Numbered from the stretch's first letter, positions 1 to 6,145 are shown. The stretch is 6,412 bases of DNA from Bacillota bacterium (GCA_023446675.1 JAEXPO010000595.1:1-6412), one strand, 5' to 3'. Notes: generated by a model not told the origin, from the sequence alone. A program made the numbers and translations.

Positions 1-298
1 GTGTAAGGCCGTAGACAGCTTTAAATGCCCTGGTAAATCCGGCATGGTCGGAAAAACCATATTCAAGGGCAAGAGACACAATACGCGTTTCCGTATTCTT
101 CAAGGCTTCGGAAGCCATGGCCAGCCTCCGAAGCTTTATATATTCATTTACCGTTTTTTTTACCAGGCGTTTGAATAAGCGCTGAAAATAATAGGGTGAC
201 AACGCCGCGTCACCTGCCAGCGCTTCGATTTTTATATCCTGGGACAGGTTGTCCTCTATAAAGTCGATTGCATTTTGGATAGCTTCCCACGCATGCAT
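1..298 (-). CDS. AraC-family transcriptional regulator, N-terminal DNA-binding part (partial)
   Basis: This is the first 99 residues of a regulator that runs off the left edge. The DNA-binding domain is at the extreme N-terminus, as in MarA/SoxS/Rob-like proteins, rather than at the C-terminus as in most AraC members. The two helix-turn-helix units are visible: about residues 24-43 (IEALAGDAALSPYYFQRLFK) and about 73-95, with the family signature LALEYGFSDHAGFTRAFK near 76-93. Proteins of this layout usually carry a C-terminal GyrI-like effector-binding or other sensory domain, but that part is outside the window, so the ligand is unknown. The start is the ATG at 298-296, with AAGGAGGTG at 312-304 at good spacing. 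It lies 102 bases downstream of the zinc-ribbon membrane protein gene in the same direction. It could be last in that operon or have its own promoter. Regulator identity is confident; targets are unknown. Confidence 0.9.
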   Translation of the reverse strand, partial: MHAWEAIQNAIDFIEDNLSQDIKIEALAGDAALSPYYFQRLFKRLVKKTVNEYIKLRRLAMASEALKNTETRIVSLALEYGFSDHAGFTRAFKAVYGLT

Positions 299-303
299 CA
301 AAA

Positions 304-312
304 CACCTCCTT
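304..312 (-). promoter_or_regulatory. Ribosome binding site of the left-edge AraC gene
   Basis: AAGGAGGTG on the minus strand, five bases before the ATG at 298. It is a near-perfect Shine-Dalgarno sequence and fixes the start of this edge-truncated gene. Confidence 0.85.
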
Positions 313-318
313 GAATGG

Positions 319-327
319 ATCATAGCA
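319..327 (-). promoter_or_regulatory. Candidate extended -10 promoter element for the left-edge AraC gene
   Basis: The minus strand reads TGCTATGAT, an extended -10 (TGnTATAAT-like) element. No good -35 hexamer lies 16-18 bases upstream. A start about seven bases downstream would give a very short leader beginning at the ribosome binding site. This is weak evidence for a separate promoter; read-through from the upstream gene is equally possible. Confidence 0.3.
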
Positions 328-400
328 CAAAGCATTACTGTCTGCTTGGCGTGCAGTGCTCTTTTTAGAGTTTTGCGCATTGTTCGTGGGCAGGCTGTTC

Positions 401-1606
401 TTAATTTGCCATAAAATCCGATTTCTTCAGGCTTTCCGATTCCGCTGCCATATTAAAGACAATTTCCCCGGCTTCGTATTCATCCGTCTTTTCCTGATAT
501 TTCATAAATTGAAACCAGTAGACGGTTTCACTTTCCTCTGTTGCAATGATGATTGTGACCTTGTTATACCTCTGACCTGCTTCGTTTTTTTCATTATTTT
601 GGTAGAGCTCCCTGTGATAGACAATATCCAGCTCGTATTTTTCTTCTATTTTCGTAAGCAGATCATCAATTTCCGCAGAAGTAAATTCGAAGTTTTCGGA
701 TCCGGCGCTTCCGGTACCGCCGATGGGAAGGCTGACAACAGGAACATTTATATTGGCCGGCTCCGGTGGGCTAAGCTTTTCAATGAAAGCCCTGGCATGC
801 GGTACAATAACAACGCCTGCGAAAATAAGTATAATAAGAATGAAGATCTTGAAAACGTTAAGCGCGGCTTTGTTTTTCTTGTAACGGTTTTCATTGTAAG
901 AAACGGCCGAAGGGCGGTTATATTTTCCGCATTTGGGGCAGCTTCCGTCATGGCGGTCATAATCATAAAACTCTCCGCAGGCTCTGCACTTTGCCATAGA
1001 GTTTTTATCGCCATTCTGATTTTGAGCACCGATAGTGTCAGGAACCTCGATAGTGTGCTTGGTATCAATATAATACCAGATCCAGGAGGTGATAGTTAAA
1101 ATAAACCAGGTAAACAGCATTGCCGCCAGAACAAGTCCCTGAGGATTGTTAATCAAAGCCTTGGCCGCCTCAACCGGATTCAACGATTCGACTTCGCTAA
1201 CCAGCAGCATTGAGATTAGATTAGGAATGGACAGCAGAATGCCTATTATCATAATACCTGGTGCATTCCAGCCTTTTGGAAGGTGCCTTCTTCTGCCTGG
1301 CAAATCAATTCTTCCGGGGCTACCCCTTGTAATTCCATAAACTAATTTTAAAAGGCCAAAAATAAACAACACTTTACCTGAAAGAGTTATACCCTTTTCA
1401 GGAATTAACGCGCCCATACTTAGGATAGTAACGGCGAAGATAAGATAACAAATGGAGGTAACCAGCAGTAAGTCGCCGGTGACCGGATTGGAATAATAAG
1501 AAGCCGGCAGGAGAAGATTGGCTATGGCCAATAGTAAATTTAACGTAATAAGTAGGATACAGCTTATGTGCATTATGTCCTTGACAGATTTTTTTCCGGT
1601 GTTCAT
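401..1606 (-). CDS. Polytopic membrane protein with internal zinc ribbon and large C-terminal domain, function unknown
   Basis: A 401-residue protein I cannot assign to a characterised family. Hydrophobic segments lie at about residues 11-33, 44-67, 76-92, 116-136, 157-180 and 250-268. Between the fifth and sixth is a zinc-ribbon motif, C207-x2-C210-x12-C223-x2-C226, with knuckles CRAC and CPKCG. A soluble C-terminal domain of about 130 residues (269-401) begins with a Pro/Gly-rich linker and is then acidic and mixed alpha/beta in appearance. The loop at 94-113 is very basic (RRRH), so it is probably cytoplasmic. Counting from there, the zinc ribbon is cytoplasmic and the C-terminal domain extracellular; this needs segment 76-92 not to span fully, so topology is uncertain. 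The start is ATG 1606-1604. A TTG start at 1624 would overlap the GGAGG at 1622-1618 and is less likely. It follows the lipoprotein gene by 70 bases without a visible terminator, so the two are probably co-transcribed and may work together. Confidence 0.8.
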   Translation of the reverse strand: MNTGKKSVKDIMHISCILLITLNLLLAIANLLLPASYYSNPVTGDLLLVTSICYLIFAVTILSMGALIPEKGITLSGKVLFIFGLLKLVYGITRGSPGRIDLPGRRRHLPKGWNAPGIMIIGILLSIPNLISMLLVSEVESLNPVEAAKALINNPQGLVLAAMLFTWFILTITSWIWYYIDTKHTIEVPDTIGAQNQNGDKNSMAKCRACGEFYDYDRHDGSCPKCGKYNRPSAVSYNENRYKKNKAALNVFKIFILIILIFAGVVIVPHARAFIEKLSPPEPANINVPVVSLPIGGTGSAGSENFEFTSAEIDDLLTKIEEKYELDIVYHRELYQNNEKNEAGQRYNKVTIIIATEESETVYWFQFMKYQEKTDEYEAGEIVFNMAAESESLKKSDFMAN

Positions 1607-1617
1607 CTTTGCTGAAG

Positions 1618-1622
1618 CCTCC
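1618..1622 (-). promoter_or_regulatory. Ribosome binding site deciding the start of the zinc-ribbon membrane protein
   Basis: GGAGG on the minus strand, 11 bases before ATG 1606. A TTG in the same frame at 1624-1622 shares bases with this site and so cannot use it. The ATG is therefore the better start, giving 401 rather than 407 residues. Confidence 0.6.
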
Positions 1623-1676
1623 AAGCTATTTTATGTGGGAGTACCGTTTTTTGCAGAACAAAGAGCGGCGCAATCA

Positions 1677-3992
1677 CTATTTTAACATAGGAACGTTCAA
1701 ATGGCTGCTTAAATCCGAATAGTCGTTGATTTCAACAATAATGGGTTTTAATCCTCCCTCTTCTGACGTTAGAAAAGCCCTGCTGTCGTTCATAAATACC
1801 TCATATTCATCCCTGTCATATAAAAACCACATTTTTATGGAGCTCAACAGCCTTATTTCGCTTTCAGACTGCCAAAGAGGCTCCTCATAAAAGCCTCCGT
1901 CCTCGTTGAGGGTGTCTATGTACGGCCCCGTCAAACCCGCCTGCTTCAGGGATGACTTTAAGCTTAAGAATTCCGACTCCATGAAGGATGAGCCTGCAAG
2001 ATAGAGGTCCGCCTTATTCTCAAAACGGCCGTTGGCATAGGCGACAGCCCTCAGGTGCCACTCTATTCCATCATAAATAAAACCGCCCTTTATCAGATCC
2101 TCGCAAAAGATCCGTATTTTACCATCCATCTCCTTGGCAAATACATCGATTTCAGAATTTGCGGCTCCCCTGGATACGTTATAGGCCAATACACAGCGAT
2201 CCATTTCAACGGGGACGCCGTATTTAAGGCTGTACATGGAGGCAACCAGATTATCCGACGCCTCATTTTGTTCATCTGCTCCGGCTTCAACCCGGATAAC
2301 CAGCATTTCCTCCGTGCCGTCCCGGTCAAAATCGGCTGTCTTAGCGCTCAGCGCCCCTTTTTCCACCGTATAGGGATTGATTTGGGGTGAATAATAACCT
2401 TCCTGCCACTTAATGGTTTTAGAATTAGGATCCATATAGCTGCTTCCTTCATTCCACTTTTTGGTAATATTGTTTTCATAAATTCCGCATCTTATCACGT
2501 CCTCATCCTGAAAGTATTCCGCAAAGCTGCCGCTGTCTTCCTTTTCAGCCTCAGCATCGTTCTCTCCGAGCATTCTGAAGCTGCCTTCTCCGTAATAGGT
2601 TACATAGGTGCCTTCATTGCTTGCGTCGTAAGGGCTGATGGTATCCCACGCGGACGTTAATGCCTCCTCCGCCGTATAATAATCCCCCGACTCCTTCTGT
2701 TTTGTCAGATTATAAAACAGCGTTGTTCTCATGAGCATCTCATACTCCATATTTATGGAGCCCTTGGAGCCATAGACAACCTTGGCGCCTTTATTAATGA
2801 AGCCGTTGGCCAGCCTGTCGTCGTTAGCCGAATAGCAGGCCCCAAGAAAAACCACACAGCCTTCAAGGGATTGGTTAGGAAGGTACTCCTTAAAAAATTC
2901 TCCTGTCACGGCATAATCACAGAACAAAAAATCTGTTCCCATACTGAGCCATGAGTTGGTGGTTACCATGCGCTTAGACGCCAGATCACTGCTGTATTTG
3001 CCTAAATTAGCGGCCCGGGTTGCCGATTCACTTGTGATAAGGGCGGAGCCAATTTTCTCGTCATAGCCCCCATGTCCTTCCCAAATGATGACATCGCTGT
3101 TGAAAAGCGTTGTCTTAAGATTAGCAATGGTAACATAATCATTTTCAAGCTTAACCTGGTAGTCGTAATCCCCGTTGATATCCGCGAGCATTTCCGCATT
3201 GTCCTGGGCACCATAGCCCCCCTGATACTCCAGTCTGTTAAATTTCTTGGTCAGCCATGAAAAGCCTTTACTGGTAGTCACGGCAAAATCGTTTTTTACC
3301 GGCTCGGCAGTGATAATTTTTTTATTGGGTCCGGAGCTTAAAACATCCTTTTGCCTGGGAATAAACATATAGCCTATGCCATTGAGCAGCTCCATGTAAA
3401 CGGAGCCGGGGCCGGGCCTGTATTCCTTCACAAGGCCCTTGTCATATTGATCCTTTGCAAAAGAAGTTACGGAAGACAACAGGGCCTCCAGCTCCGAGGC
3501 TTTTACATAGCCCTCGGCATCCAGATAGCCCAGCTGAATTTCAGCCATTTGGGCATTCAGGGCATTAAGCTCCTCAAAATCCGCTTCTGTCAGTTCCCTG
3601 TAGAAGGTAATCCTGACGGCCTCACTCCTGGCGTTATTAACTGCTGCTCTGAGGTCTTCCCAAGACACCTCGCCGGATATCATTTTTATTCTGCCTGAAT
3701 ACAGGTTATCCCCGGCCTTTTCGTCCCCGCTCTTTCCATTGTCGTTAAGATAGCCTATCACTTCACCGTTTTCCTTTTCAACGGCTATTTGCTCTATTTT
3801 ATGTTTTGATTCAATTGCTGCCGTAAAGGTGACCCAGGTTTCCTTGCCAATGAGAATATCCCTTTTGCTTGACTCAAACGATGCAAAGGTCAGGGAATCT
3901 TCAGGAGACGTTTTTTCTTTGGCGCATGAATTTAAAAGACAGCCTGAAAAAATCAGGCAGACAATGAAAAGAACAGCTTTTTGCTTCCTCAT
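1677..3992 (-). CDS. Surface lipoprotein with caspase/CHAT-like (clan CD cysteine peptidase-like) core
   Basis: A 771-residue predicted lipoprotein. A basic N-terminus (MRKQK) and hydrophobic stretch lead to two possible lipobox cysteines, FSGC (C18) and LNSC (C23), so it should be anchored outside the membrane. Residues ~32-130 look like an Ig-like domain with an acidic motif at 84-99 (DNG..GDE.AGD..YS). Residues ~295-475 look like a caspase-fold domain. A hydrophobic strand ends in EGHGG (H307), and a second strand, VVFLGAC (C386), is followed by LANGFINKGAKVVYGSKGSI. This is the usual His-Gly ... Ala-Cys dyad layout of clan CD peptidases and CHAT domains. The domain closes near YYGEGSFRMLG (466-476). 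A DxDxDG calcium-type motif lies at 554-559, in a C-terminal region (~500-771) I cannot assign. The start ATG has GGAAGGGG at 4009-4002. Whether it is an active protease is unproven. It sits between a GtrA gene (110 bases) and a zinc-ribbon membrane protein (70 bases). Confidence 0.8.
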   Translation of the reverse strand: MRKQKAVLFIVCLIFSGCLLNSCAKEKTSPEDSLTFASFESSKRDILIGKETWVTFTAAIESKHKIEQIAVEKENGEVIGYLNDNGKSGDEKAGDNLYSGRIKMISGEVSWEDLRAAVNNARSEAVRITFYRELTEADFEELNALNAQMAEIQLGYLDAEGYVKASELEALLSSVTSFAKDQYDKGLVKEYRPGPGSVYMELLNGIGYMFIPRQKDVLSSGPNKKIITAEPVKNDFAVTTSKGFSWLTKKFNRLEYQGGYGAQDNAEMLADINGDYDYQVKLENDYVTIANLKTTLFNSDVIIWEGHGGYDEKIGSALITSESATRAANLGKYSSDLASKRMVTTNSWLSMGTDFLFCDYAVTGEFFKEYLPNQSLEGCVVFLGACYSANDDRLANGFINKGAKVVYGSKGSINMEYEMLMRTTLFYNLTKQKESGDYYTAEEALTSAWDTISPYDASNEGTYVTYYGEGSFRMLGENDAEAEKEDSGSFAEYFQDEDVIRCGIYENNITKKWNEGSSYMDPNSKTIKWQEGYYSPQINPYTVEKGALSAKTADFDRDGTEEMLVIRVEAGADEQNEASDNLVASMYSLKYGVPVEMDRCVLAYNVSRGAANSEIDVFAKEMDGKIRIFCEDLIKGGFIYDGIEWHLRAVAYANGRFENKADLYLAGSSFMESEFLSLKSSLKQAGLTGPYIDTLNEDGGFYEEPLWQSESEIRLLSSIKMWFLYDRDEYEVFMNDSRAFLTSEEGGLKPIIVEINDYSDLSSHLNVPMLK
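2835..3074 (-). other. Predicted catalytic dyad region of the caspase-like domain (H307 to C386)
   Basis: The His codon CAT is at 3074-3072 (EGHGG) and the Cys codon TGC at 2837-2835 (FLGACYS). Each follows a hydrophobic beta-strand and they are 79 residues apart, in the order and context expected for clan CD enzymes. Both residues are intact. The Cys is flanked by Gly-Ala, as in CHAT/clostripain-like proteins, not the DSC of metacaspases. Confidence 0.65.
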
Positions 3993-4102
3993 GTCGAAGG
4001 ACCCCTTCCATAACTCCGGCAGCGATTAATGTGCTTATAAAGCCAATAAAATAAAGATACCACAATTTGAGGCAAAAAATTGCTCGGAATAAAGAAAAGA
4101 GG

Positions 4103-4567
4103 TCAGGTCCGCTTTTTATCAGTCTGTCCTGATGGGCAAGCCTGATCCTTTTGTGCAAGGACATTGGTATCGATGGCATTGTGAAACACCACGTATTTAT
4201 CAAATAAAAACTCCGTGGTAAAATTCAAAAGCATGTTAAGCACGGTTACCAGGTATTCATTCCATAGAAGCGTCTCCACCAGATAGCCTCCAAGAAGGGT
4301 GGAAACCGGCGTAAATACACAGTAATAGCCAAGCACCTTAAGCATGGCCACAGGTATGTTATTGGCGGCTTTAAAGGTATAGCGCCTGTTCAGCGTAAAG
4401 TTCCACAGAACCGACAGTACCAGCGCGATAATATAGCTGGACCTGTAGGGCAGGCGGAGCAGCTCGTTTAAAAGCGTAAAGCTGCCAATCTGTATAACGC
4501 CCGCACTTGCAGAAAAGAGCGTGAACTTTATTGTCCGCCACAGCTCCCTGCGCTGCTTTTTCTCCAT
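4103..4567 (-). CDS. GtrA-family membrane protein
   Basis: A 154-residue protein of the GtrA/DPMS family: small four-helix membrane proteins linked to moving polyprenyl-phosphate sugars across the membrane, or to glycosylation of cell-wall polymers. Hydrophobic helices lie at about 13-36, 43-62, 74-97 and 103-121. The family signature WNFTLNRRYTF is at 55-65, and a weaker echo (LNF..EFLFDKYVVF) at 114-128 fits the internal repeat of the family. The start is ATG 4567; an in-frame ATG at 4582 overlaps the GGGAGG ribosome binding site that serves 4567 and is unlikely. The C-terminal ~25 residues are polar and extend past the usual family end. No glycosyltransferase partner is next to it. The next gene, 110 bases downstream, is the caspase-like lipoprotein. 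The exact substrate cannot be told from sequence. Confidence 0.85.
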   Translation of the reverse strand: MEKKQRRELWRTIKFTLFSASAGVIQIGSFTLLNELLRLPYRSSYIIALVLSVLWNFTLNRRYTFKAANNIPVAMLKVLGYYCVFTPVSTLLGGYLVETLLWNEYLVTVLNMLLNFTTEFLFDKYVVFHNAIDTNVLAQKDQACPSGQTDKKRT

Positions 4568-4574
4568 AAGGGTA

Positions 4575-4580
4575 CCTCCC
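4575..4580 (-). promoter_or_regulatory. Ribosome binding site deciding the GtrA start
   Basis: GGGAGG on the minus strand, seven bases before ATG 4567. The upstream in-frame ATG at 4582-4580 runs into this site (ATGGGAGG), so translation should begin at 4567, removing five residues (MGGTL) from the longest frame. Confidence 0.75.
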
Positions 4581-4662
4581 ATTCCATCGAATGCCTTAAA
4601 TAGCTTTCCGCTTCCTTTTGTAAGGCTAATTAAGAAACCAATCCGTTTACAGCCGCCTTTTG

Positions 4663-4896
4663 TTATTTCTTAAGCACACTGCCGCAGCCAATCAATTTAC
4701 CTGCCTCCGCCCTGCCGTTTGCCAGTACGTGAACGCCGTTTACAAAAACCTGCTCAATGCCCTCAGGCGCTTGAGGCAAATCCCCCTTAGCCTGTATCCT
4801 GTCAGGATCAAATACGGTTACATCCGCAAAATAGCCCTGTTTCAGATAGCCTCGCCTGTCAACTGAGAAACGATCCGCCGTTGCCCCGGTCATCTT
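4663..4896 (-). pseudogene. C-terminal remnant of a D-aminoacylase / N-acyl-D-amino-acid deacylase
   Basis: About 77 codons ending in TAA match the end of D-aminoacylase-type amidohydrolases, which are normally about 500 residues or more. Recognisable parts are KMTGATADRF (usually KMTxxPAxRF), then RRGYLKQGYFADVTVFDPDRI, the hallmark of the C-terminal segment that returns to the small beta-domain, then the end VNGVHVLANG. The whole metal-binding TIM barrel is missing. Similarity begins eight bases after the TGA of the upstream AraC gene. The open frame runs on upstream to 4962, but those codons are just another frame of the AraC gene. No ribosome binding site or plausible start precedes the remnant. 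It is best read as a gene whose front was deleted, leaving the stump fused to the regulator's 3' end; the intact enzyme would have released D-amino acids from N-acyl forms. Confidence 0.8.
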
Positions 4897-4904
4897 TTGC
4901 TTCT

Positions 4905-5747
4905 TCAGAGAGCGGCGCAGGCTCCGCTGTATATTTCCGAAAAGAGCTTTTTGGGAAGGCATCCGGCCATTTTACGATAGGTTTTGTTCATATGGGACTG
5001 ATCGTAATAGCCGTATAGCTGTGCCATATCGCACAGCGAAACAATGTTATTTCTTTTCCAGCGGCTTGCGTAGTCAAAGAAGGATTTTTGAAACTGAATG
5101 ATTTCGCTGAGCTCCTTGGGTGACAGGCCTACGTTTTTACAGAAAACCTCCCTTACATACCGGGAGGTATAGCCTGTTTCACTTGCCAGCTCCGCTATGG
5201 AGACATTTCCGTTTTGGGCGAATATTTTGCCGGTGCAATAGCGTACAAGCCCCTGGGAAGCGTTTGGCCCGGACAGCCGTGTTATTAAATACCGGGACAT
5301 CAGGTTGATTCTTTCTTCAAAGGAAAAGGCCTCTTCCATTTTATCCAGCAAGGGGTCTTTTTTGAGCACATCCATAAGAGGAATATCGCAAGCCATCAAT
5401 TCCGCCGCATACACGTTTATGACGCTGGTCATCCTGCCGGGAAGAAAGCGCACACCAAAGGCACAGCCCTCCTCCGATATGGTAAAAACCTGCTTTTCCC
5501 GCAAACTGCGTTCAATGGTTTTTGTAACTCCGTTTTCACCGTATCGGAAAATAATATCCGCGCACCCGTCGGGAATGACACAGATTTTTGTTTCGGTTTT
5601 ACTTTTTACAGAGAACTGGTAGAAATCCGAAACAATATTAAATAACGGGTGCCCGGCAGGCACAACATAGTTTCTGTAGTCCGGATACTGCTCAAACCCG
5701 GGCTGATAAGGCAGGTAGGCATAAGCGGAGGGGTCTGTCTTCTGCAT
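4905..5747 (-). CDS. AraC-family transcriptional regulator with DUF6597-like N-terminal domain
   Basis: A 280-residue regulator. The N-terminal half has the DUF6597-like pattern VIPDGCADIIFRYG (58-70) and FGVRFLPGRM (97-106), a cupin-like region thought to sense a small ligand. The C-terminal AraC domain has two helix-turn-helix units: about 182-206 (SIAELASETGYTSRYVREVF) and about 236-262 (LCDMAQLYGYYDQSHMNKTY), then RKMAGCLPKKLF. The start is ATG 5747 with GAAGGTG at 5759-5753, five bases away. The last residues (about SGACAAL) lie against a deletion junction with the D-aminoacylase remnant, so the native C-terminus may have been altered, though the HTH units are intact. A strong promoter at 5917-5889 and a hairpin at 5833-5798 lie upstream. 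Before the deletion its likely target was the adjacent deacylase gene; this is inferred from position only. Confidence 0.92.
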   Translation of the reverse strand: MQKTDPSAYAYLPYQPGFEQYPDYRNYVVPAGHPLFNIVSDFYQFSVKSKTETKICVIPDGCADIIFRYGENGVTKTIERSLREKQVFTISEEGCAFGVRFLPGRMTSVINVYAAELMACDIPLMDVLKKDPLLDKMEEAFSFEERINLMSRYLITRLSGPNASQGLVRYCTGKIFAQNGNVSIAELASETGYTSRYVREVFCKNVGLSPKELSEIIQFQKSFFDYASRWKRNNIVSLCDMAQLYGYYDQSHMNKTYRKMAGCLPKKLFSEIYSGACAAL

Positions 5748-5752
5748 GGTAT

Positions 5753-5759
5753 CACCTTC
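5753..5759 (-). promoter_or_regulatory. Ribosome binding site of the DUF6597-type AraC gene
   Basis: GAAGGTG on the minus strand, five bases before ATG 5747. Good but not perfect; it supports the chosen start. Confidence 0.65.
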
Positions 5760-5797
5760 ATATCAGTAAAATCCATAAAAACATCTTTAAGCGATCC

Positions 5798-5833
5798 AAA
5801 AAGAGGCGATGAAATGCCTTTCATTGCCTCTTT
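5798..5833 (-). terminator. Hairpin followed by T-run: terminator or attenuator in the AraC leader
   Basis: AAAGAGGC (5800-5807) pairs with GCCTCTTT (5826-5833), and ATGAAA (5809-5814) with TTTCAT (5819-5824), around a four-base loop. One position (5808/5825) is a G-T pair in plus-strand RNA and an A-C mismatch in minus-strand RNA. On the minus strand the stem ends in five T, as in an intrinsic terminator; on the plus strand the T-run is only three. It lies between the promoter at 5917-5889 and the AraC start, so it would end a short transcript or attenuate AraC expression. Confidence 0.6.
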
Positions 5834-5844
5834 GCAATTACATT

Positions 5845-5858
5845 ATTCTAAATTCTAA
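5845..5858. repeat. Tandem 7-base direct repeat (ATTCTAA x2)
   Basis: ATTCTAA occurs twice back to back, in the A/T-rich stretch between the minus-strand promoter and the hairpin. It might be a binding site for a regulator but may equally be chance in A/T-rich DNA. Confidence 0.3.
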
Positions 5859-5888
5859 TTTATGCTCTATTGCTCTTGATTTGAGATT

Positions 5889-5917
5889 ATCATAACGGTA
5901 TTTCTCCCCTTTGTCAA
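5889..5917 (-). promoter_or_regulatory. Near-consensus sigma-A promoter on the minus strand
   Basis: On the minus strand, TTGACA (5917-5912) is followed after exactly 17 bases by TATGAT (5894-5889). This is a perfect -35, ideal spacing and a -10 with one change. Transcription should begin near 5882, giving a leader of about 135 bases before the AraC ATG at 5747, interrupted by the hairpin at 5833-5798. It is the best promoter I found in the window. Confidence 0.75.
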
Positions 5918-5922
5918 TTCTT

Positions 5923-5951
5923 CGGAGCAGCTTAAGCATACTCCGTTTTTT
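5923..5951 (+). terminator. Weak terminator-like stem plus six T
   Basis: CGGAG (5923-5927) and CTCCG (5941-5945) can pair around a 13-base loop that contains the palindrome GCTTAAGC, and are followed by six T on the plus strand. The five-pair stem is short and no plus-strand gene lies upstream, so the role is doubtful. Confidence 0.25.
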
Positions 5952-5980
5952 ACTAGCTTTTTTATCGTCTCCCTGCTAGT
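5952..5980. repeat. Inverted repeat ACTAGC / GCTAGT
   Basis: ACTAGC (5952-5957) and GCTAGT (5975-5980) are perfect six-base inverted copies, 17 bases apart. It lies just upstream of the minus-strand promoter and could be an operator, a weak stem or chance. Confidence 0.3.
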
Positions 5981-6145
5981 GTTGTCATACAGCCTCAGTA
6001 AGGCCTCTGCCGCCCGCTTCCTTGAAATAAGGATTTATTCTTGTAACGGGAGGCTTCTCTAATTCGTCCATTAGCGTTAGTACCTATAGCTTAGAAACGC
6101 CATTTAAAAAAAATTATTCCAAAAGTGTTTCTTGTCAAAGAGGTT

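Larger units (their letters stand above)
5796..5882 (-). ncRNA. Candidate small RNA or attenuated leader transcript (~87 nt)
   Basis: Defined only by the promoter at 5917-5889 and the terminator-like hairpin ending near 5796. If the hairpin terminates efficiently, the product is a short RNA with an A/U-rich 5' half and a strong 3' stem-loop. If it is conditional, the same RNA is the AraC leader. I recognise no known RNA family, and the sequence has no clear start codon with a ribosome binding site. Confidence 0.35.
5867..6071 (-). pseudogene. Possible decayed small gene in two offset frames, unidentified
   Basis: On the minus strand, ATG 6071 opens 28 codons (MDELEKPPVTRINPYF, then KEAGGRGLTEAV) to a TGA at 5987-5985. 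From about 5992 another frame takes over with 41 codons, starting LYDNTSRETIKKLVKNG and containing VCLSCSEEL, to a TAG at 5869-5867. Both stretches look protein-like and join naturally if a one- or two-base shift is allowed, giving roughly 68 residues. There is no ribosome binding site before the ATG and I recognise no family. The second frame overlaps the strong minus-strand promoter, which argues that coding use, if it ever existed, is over. Chance is a real alternative. Confidence 0.3.

Noticed and set aside
748..1068. A 106-codon minus-strand open frame inside the membrane protein gene
   Set aside because: It is an alternative frame of a gene with clear zinc-ribbon and membrane features, and shows no family pattern.
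356..1099. A 247-codon plus-strand open frame
   Set aside because: It lies antisense to the zinc-ribbon membrane protein. Its long runs of F, L and I are what the complement of a hydrophobic/acidic gene gives. It has no ribosome binding site or recognisable motif.
3351..3698. A 115-codon plus-strand open frame opposite the lipoprotein
   Set aside because: It is the antisense shadow of a well-supported lipoprotein gene, with no start signal. The same applies to 2055-2390 and 3829-4029.
4015..4080. Possible separate promoter before the lipoprotein (TTGTGG with TATAAG)
   Set aside because: The spacing of about 20 bases is too long and the -35 is poor, so it was not listed as a feature.
3901..4203. 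A 100-codon minus-strand open frame spanning the gap between GtrA and the lipoprotein
   Set aside because: It overlaps the ends of both real genes in another frame, and its middle lies in the 110-base gap. No ribosome binding site or family match; probably chance.
4897..4962. Upstream extension of the D-aminoacylase frame, giving an apparent 99-residue protein
   Set aside because: These codons are another frame of the AraC 3' end, do not resemble the deacylase family, and the ATG at 4962 has no ribosome binding site.
6083..6136. AGAAAC / GTTTCT inverted repeat before the SCP2-like gene
   Set aside because: Only six pairs around a loop of more than 30 A/T-rich bases; likely chance.
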